From Candidatus Proelusimicrobium excrementi (GTDB taxonomy: Bacteria > Elusimicrobiota > Elusimicrobia > Elusimicrobiales > Elusimicrobiaceae), in NCBI GenBank assembly GCA_934643455.1, contig CAKUBV010000002.1, positions 62,001 through 126,000 on the forward strand: 64,000 bases of DNA, read 5' to 3'. Numbering within the stretch: position 1 is the first letter of the stretch; each line of letters starts with the position of its first letter. Shown here in pieces: positions 60,548-64,000 of the stretch. The notes under the pieces were generated by a model, which saw only the letters and a program-made list of their open reading frames with translations, ran no database searches and was not told the DNA's origin. Both the position numbers and the translations under genes were made by a program.

Positions 60548-60649
60548 AAGCCCTCAATAATAAAACGCGCTTTCGCGCCAAATTATTGCATATTTGTAAA
60601 AAAACGCAGATTTTATTTTTCTGCGGGTGTTTTTAGGCGTTTGAAAAAG

Positions 60650-61309
60650 TTACTGTGCCGGATTTGTTTTTTCTGTTAAGGCGAGTATTTTTCTTTTAAC
60701 TCGTTCGAGGTTTCCGTCGGTAAGGACTGGGATTAATTTGTTTATCTCATCAATTTCCATATCCCACCATTTAAGTTTTAGCATTAAATGAATTAGTTCG
60801 TCATCAAATCTTTTTCTTATTTCTTTGGCTGGATTGCCGGCTGCGACGCAATAAGGCGCAATATCTTTGGCGACTACGCTGTTCATGCCGATTATCGCTC
60901 CGTCCCCTATATGCACTCCGGGCAGAACAGTTACGTTTTGGCCGATCCAAACGTCATTGCCGATAACGGTATCTCCTTTTAAAGGCAGCTCCGATAAAGG
61001 CGGAGCTTTTTGATCCCAGCCTTCAAAAATGTAGAAAGGATAAGTGGAGGCGGCGTTCATTTGGTGATTCGCCCCGTTCATTACAAAATTAACCCCCGCC
61101 GCAATTTGACAGAATTTGCCTATAATCAGTTTGTCGCCGTTAAAATCATAATGATGCGTAACGCGGGATTCGAAGTCCTCTTCCCCGAAATAGGTAAAAT
61201 CACCCACGGTTATATTCGGGTTCTTAATCGTCGGTTTTACATAAATGATATTTTTAAAATCGGCTATGGGATTTATTGTATTCGGATTAGGTTTTTTGTT
61301 ATTTTTCAT
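60650..61309 (-). CDS. Vat/CatB-type xenobiotic acetyltransferase
   Basis: 219 residues of hexapeptide acetyltransferase (left-handed beta-helix). It matches the streptogramin A acetyltransferase/CatB group closely: IADFKNIIYVKPTIKNPNI, VTHHYDFNGDKLIIGKFCQIA, the catalytic His in MNGANHQM, YPFYIFEGWDQKAP-type loop, and GNDVWIGQNVTVLPGVHIGDGAIIG (all read in parts). It may inactivate virginiamycin A-type streptogramins or chloramphenicol; a housekeeping role cannot be excluded. AGGGAT lies 6 nt before ATG. A single gene between the sigma operon and rpmB; base composition is more A/T-rich than its neighbours. Confidence 0.9.
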   Translation of the reverse strand: MKNNKKPNPNTINPIADFKNIIYVKPTIKNPNITVGDFTYFGEEDFESRVTHHYDFNGDKLIIGKFCQIAAGVNFVMNGANHQMNAASTYPFYIFEGWDQKAPPLSELPLKGDTVIGNDVWIGQNVTVLPGVHIGDGAIIGMNSVVAKDIAPYCVAAGNPAKEIRKRFDDELIHLMLKLKWWDMEIDEINKLIPVLTDGNLERVKRKILALTEKTNPAQ

Positions 61310-61444
61310 AATATATCCCTCAAATCTGATTAAAGTGCAAAACGGCCTTTTTTATAACAGAGTCCCGGCTTTGGGATTAAACCGCAGTTTGGGGAAGGAT
61401 ATATAAGCTGCGGGCTTTGCTCCGCCGGGAATTATCCCTTAAAA

Positions 61445-61474
61445 AAGAAAACCCCGCTTTAAAGCGGGGTGTAA
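61445..61474 (-). terminator. Rho-independent terminator of rpmB
   Basis: Perfect ACCCCGC/GCGGGGT stem (61451-61470) with a TTTAAA loop; on the minus strand it is followed by TTTCTTTTTT. Confidence 0.85.
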
Positions 61475-61489
61475 AAACAGCGCGTTTTG

Positions 61490-61684
61490 CTATTTTGCCG
61501 GTTTTACTACTTTGCCGGATTTCATACATTTGGAGCAGACATAAGCGGTCTGCGTTTTGCCGTCCAAAACGAGTTTCTGTTTGTGGAGGTTCGGTTTAAA
61601 AGTTCTTTTGGTTTTCATATGGGAGTGGCTGTAAGAACCGCCGCTTACAGATTGTTTCCCGCAAATTTCGCATTTATATGACAT
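61490..61684 (-). CDS. rpmB: 50S ribosomal protein L28
   Basis: 64 residues with the zinc-ribbon (C+) form: CEICGK at the N-terminus and CSKCMKSGK at the C-terminus. The central HSHMKTKRTFKPNL is the L28 signature. Preceded by its own promoter and followed by a strong terminator, so it is a single-gene unit, unlike the common rpmB-rpmG pair. Confidence 0.96.
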   Translation of the reverse strand: MSYKCEICGKQSVSGGSYSHSHMKTKRTFKPNLHKQKLVLDGKTQTAYVCSKCMKSGKVVKPAK

Positions 61685-61720
61685 GTTTTTATCTTCCTGA
61701 CTTGTAAATTTATTTTCTAT

Positions 61721-61750
61721 ATTGTACTAAAAAAGCTTTTTGTTGTAAAT
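61721..61750 (-). promoter_or_regulatory. Promoter of rpmB
   Basis: On the minus strand TTTACA (61750-61745), 18-bp spacer, TACAAT (61726-61721), about 37 bp before the rpmB ATG. Confidence 0.6.
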
Positions 61751-61755
61751 TACTT

Positions 61756-62505
61756 TCAAAAGACTTTGGAGAATTTGCTTTTGAGTATGCGCCAAGATTT
61801 GCCGCAGTGCTTTTTAAAGCGGCCCCATACCGTATCTTCATAGACGTATTTTGACGGCATCGGTATCAGGTAGCCGTTTTTGCGTATCATTTGCATAAGA
61901 TAATTTGACGGTATGGCGAAATTGATGTTTTGATTGTCGCTTCCCTTAAGGCTTGAGAGCGCCACGCCTATCACTTTGCCTTCTTCGTTAAACACGGGCG
62001 AACCTGATGAAGATGGGGAAATCGGCGCGCTTATTTGCAGCCATATTACGCCTTTGCTTACGCGCCTTATTTGGGAAATAAGCCCGTTTGTTACCGTGTT
62101 CTGGAGCCTTCTCGGGTTTCCTATTACGGTAATCGGCTCCCCGGCTTTAACGTAGTCGGCGTTTGTAAATTCCACACAGGGCAGATTGCGGTTGTTTATT
62201 TTAAGAAGGGCCAAATCCACTTCTTTGCTTTCGTTTGAGTCTATTATTGCGGCCTCGTCGGAAACGACTCCGTTTTTAAAAGTAAGGTTTACAAAAGCAG
62301 CGTCTTTAACCACGTGGCCTGCGGTGGCTATCAAACCGTCCGAATTGGCTATGAACCCCGTACCGCTGTGCGCGGAGCCGTCTTTTTTCAGCACATTGAC
62401 CGACACTATACTGTCGCCGAAGCGGTCCGCTATTTCGGCGGGCGTTTTTTGAGCATTTGTTACAGCGGGCAGAAGCAAAAGTATAAAAAGGGTTAATTTC
62501 CTCAT
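61756..62505 (-). CDS. Exported trypsin-like serine protease (DegP-like, no PDZ)
   Basis: 249 residues from ATG 62505; the upstream extension lies in tRNA-Thr. Signal peptide (~1-18). Trypsin-2 fold with catalytic His in ATAGHVVKD, Asp in EVDLALLKI and Ser in SPSSSGSPVF (usual GNSGGP/SGSP). A basic C-terminal tail (GRFKKHCGKSWRILKSKFSK) replaces the PDZ domain of DegP. It may be a periplasmic quality-control protease; substrate unknown. Confidence 0.87.
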   Translation of the reverse strand: MRKLTLFILLLLPAVTNAQKTPAEIADRFGDSIVSVNVLKKDGSAHSGTGFIANSDGLIATAGHVVKDAAFVNLTFKNGVVSDEAAIIDSNESKEVDLALLKINNRNLPCVEFTNADYVKAGEPITVIGNPRRLQNTVTNGLISQIRRVSKGVIWLQISAPISPSSSGSPVFNEEGKVIGVALSSLKGSDNQNINFAIPSNYLMQMIRKNGYLIPMPSKYVYEDTVWGRFKKHCGKSWRILKSKFSKVF

Positions 62506-62550
62506 AAAATACCGCGCCTTAAAATATTTTGCCTGAGAATTTGCAAAATA

Positions 62551-62622
62551 AGCCGAGGATGGGATTCGAACCCACAACCTACGGTTTACAAAACCGTTGC
62601 TCTACCGTTGAGCTACCTCGGC
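62551..62622 (-). tRNA. tRNA-Thr (TGT)
   Basis: 72-nt cloverleaf on the minus strand, GCCGAGG acceptor pairing with CCTCGGC, anticodon stem ACGGT/ACCGT around loop TTTGTAA (anticodon TGT), T-arm GGGTTCGAATCCC. No CCA is encoded. Confidence 0.95.
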
Positions 62623-62705
62623 ATCGTTTGACAATAAATTATAACAATTTTTAGTTTCCCTGCCAATAAACAATATCGGTTTAAGCGTAAAAATCGCCTT
62701 ACTGG

Positions 62706-62738
62706 AAAAAGCCCGGCTTTTAGTTCCGCCGGGCTTTT
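62706..62738 (-). terminator. Terminator downstream of the PfkB kinase gene
   Basis: GCCCGGC (62711-62717) and GCCGGGC (62728-62734) pair around a 10-nt loop; on the minus strand a T run follows. Confidence 0.8.
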
Positions 62739-62741
62739 AAA

Positions 62742-63653
62742 TCAGAAGCTGCAGGCCTTGGCGTAAAGTTTAAAGCGTTTTTTGATGTCTTCGGGCTTTA
62801 CCTGGGCCAGTTTCTTTATGCTGAAGCTTTCTATCGCGAAGGAAGCCAGCACCGTCCCGTAAGCCAATGCCTTTTTAATATGCTTAAGATTGTTCCAGTT
62901 CTTTACGGAAGCCAAATATCCCACAAAGCCTCCGCCGAAGCTGTCGCCCGCGCCGGTGGTGTCTATTGGGTCTTCCACCAGGAAAGGCGGAACTTGGAAC
63001 ATAGCGTCTTCTGTAAGCAGCAAAGCGCCGTTCGGGCCCAGTTTGATTACGACTATTTTCGGCCCCATTTTCAGTATCGTTTTACCGGCTTTTATAAGGT
63101 TGTACACGCCGGTAAGCTGCCTGGCTTCGGCCTCGTTTACAAAAAGGATGTCCATGGATTTAAGCAATTTTACCAGCTGCGGTTTATTGTTTTTTATCCA
63201 TAAATTCATGGTGTCGCAGGCAATCAAACGGGGCTTCTTTACCTGTTTTAGCACGTCCAGCTGAAGCTTGGGGGAAATATTCGCCAGGAACAAAGCCTGC
63301 GGGGCCGAGTCTTCTTTTTTAACGACCGGCGCGAAATCCGCAAAAACGTTAAGTTCGGTTGAAAGAGTCGTGGCGTTTTTAAAGTCTTTATCATAGGAGG
63401 CGGCCCATGTAAAAGTTTTTCCCTCTTTTACTTCTATGCAGGAGGTATCCACCCCGCGGTCGCGGAAAGGTTTAATATGCTTTTTGGTAAAATCTTCGCC
63501 GACTACGGCTATTACTTTCGGTTCGGAAAAGAAACTCGCCGCTATCGAAGAATAAGAGGCCGATCCGCCCAAAACGTTTTTTACGGAAGATTTGTGTGTT
63601 TTGATATTGTCAAAGGCCATTGAGCCGACTATCAATACCTTGCTCTTTTTCAT
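62742..63653 (-). CDS. PfkB-family carbohydrate/nucleoside kinase
   Basis: 303 residues from ATG 63653 (AAAGGA 6 nt upstream). N-terminal VLIVGSMAFDNIKT and the GGSASYSSIAASFF glycine motif, C-terminal signature DTTGAGDSFGGGFVGYL with the catalytic Asp. Substrate (ribose, fructose, adenosine or another sugar) cannot be told; the adenosine kinase-like variant with short lid is plausible. One base after the SurA-like gene, so it is co-transcribed with it. Confidence 0.88.
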   Translation of the reverse strand: MKKSKVLIVGSMAFDNIKTHKSSVKNVLGGSASYSSIAASFFSEPKVIAVVGEDFTKKHIKPFRDRGVDTSCIEVKEGKTFTWAASYDKDFKNATTLSTELNVFADFAPVVKKEDSAPQALFLANISPKLQLDVLKQVKKPRLIACDTMNLWIKNNKPQLVKLLKSMDILFVNEAEARQLTGVYNLIKAGKTILKMGPKIVVIKLGPNGALLLTEDAMFQVPPFLVEDPIDTTGAGDSFGGGFVGYLASVKNWNNLKHIKKALAYGTVLASFAIESFSIKKLAQVKPEDIKKRFKLYAKACSF

Positions 63654-63654
63654 T

Positions 63655-64000
63655 TTAGTCCTTTTTGAAAATCCGTATTTTATTGTCCGCGTTGATTTTG
63701 TCGGAATAAGCAGCAAGCAAATCTTGGGCTTTTAACTGTACGGCCGCCAATGATAAAGCCGCTTCGGCGCTTTCTTTCTCCTTTTTAGAGGCTTTTTTGC
63801 CTTTCTTTTCTTTGGCGAGGGCCTTATCGGTTTCTTCTTTCAAAAGTTTTTCTTCCTGCGGGGTTACTTTCGCGGCCAAAATAAGAGTGTTTTGGAATTT
63901 GGAGGCCAATTTTTCGCGTTTAAGCTGGGCTTCGTATTCCGCCGGGTTCATGTGGAAGTGGTTTCTTACAACCCAAATGTAAGCGTCTTTGTTAAATCCG
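63655..64000 (-). CDS. SurA/PpiD-like periplasmic chaperone, 3' end
   Basis: The frame is open to the window edge: before the ATG at 63951 it reads GFNKDAYIWVVRNHFH, then NPAEYEAQLKREKLASKF. This is the end of a SurA_N-type chaperone helix pattern (aromatic-x2-hydrophobic, small-x-eeFe-x-LR). The next part is a Lys/Glu/Ala-rich helix (~VTPQEEKLLKEE, KEKKGKKASKKEKESAEA) and it stops without a PPIase domain. So this is at least 114 codons of a gene that begins right of the window. The family call is by pattern only. Confidence 0.6.
   Translation of the reverse strand, partial: GFNKDAYIWVVRNHFHMNPAEYEAQLKREKLASKFQNTLILAAKVTPQEEKLLKEETDKALAKEKKGKKASKKEKESAEAALSLAAVQLKAQDLLAAYSDKINADNKIRIFKKD

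Noticed and set aside
61417..61599. Plus-strand frame overlapping the rpmB terminator
   Set aside because: It translates the terminator hairpin and antisense rpmB.

Overview
Organism. The window is bacterial, about 45-48% G+C by eye, and densely packed with short overlaps and one-base gaps between genes. It encodes outer-membrane and LPS machinery (BamA, OmpH, LpxD/LpxC/LpxA/LpxI, LptD, Tol-Pal, several beta-barrels and lipoproteins), so it is a Gram-negative (diderm). LpxI instead of LpxH, a reversed Pal-CpoB-TolB order, a prepilin peptidase with pseudopilin-like genes, PTS sugar uptake plus lactate dehydrogenase, and threonine catabolism by Kbl/Tdh suggest a fermentative gut bacterium. My best guess is Elusimicrobiota (Elusimicrobium-like). 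That is inference from gene content; no 16S rRNA lies in the window.

Layout. 1-4046: GlcNAc uptake and catabolism (ptsI 3' end, nagE-like EIICB, nagB, nagA), coupled to a GT2 glycosyltransferase. 5085-7902: a cardiolipin synthase and a CNNM/CorC-type membrane protein. 7971-10789: a small PQ-loop-like membrane protein, tRNA-Val with a palindromic element in its trailer, a purple-acid-phosphatase-like protein with an eroded metal site, and an outer-membrane barrel. 10799-13109: a cytosolic histidine kinase, an unknown helical protein and a PerM-type transporter, overlapping by ATGA. 13179-15775: promoter, pal, cpoB, tolB. 16035-31785: a long same-strand run of tpiA, deoC, a 1448-residue DnaA-like AAA+ protein with a huge disordered linker, a lipoprotein, comM, dprA, topA, xer, a ROK kinase and lptD, then tdk.

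32354-36985 is an accessory island. It holds degenerate ~245-bp repeats with palindromes, a REP-like pair, a pilin-like fragment, two lipocalin-like lipoproteins, an exported nitroreductase, a barrel protein, a broken LysE exporter, a dense cluster of four strong stem-loops (candidate structured RNA or mobile palindrome) and an AT-rich zinc-ribbon/PH-domain gene, and it ends at tRNA-Leu.

37101-49487: peptidoglycan amidase, Nif3-like protein, M20 peptidase, pseudopilin plus PilD, then on the minus strand nth, znuB, znuC, znuA, kbl, tdh and a DUF4097 protein, followed by an EamA transporter. 49513-51094: ldh and ybaK. 51089-58871, minus strand: the envelope operon bamA-ompH-lpxD-lpxC-fabZ-lpxA-lpxI with a GNAT remnant coupled to its end. 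59007-60547: an ECF sigma factor, its zinc anti-sigma factor and a periplasmic Cys/His-tailed protein. 60650-64000: a Vat/CatB-type acetyltransferase, rpmB, a trypsin-like protease, tRNA-Thr, a PfkB kinase and a SurA-like partial gene.

Most interesting: the DnaA-like giant at 17429-21775; the stem-loop cluster at 35993-36199, where a hairpin loop is complementary over 9 nt to another stem; and the family of palindromes with a shared core but copy-specific complementary arms (8429-8528, 32490-32577, 32674-32763).
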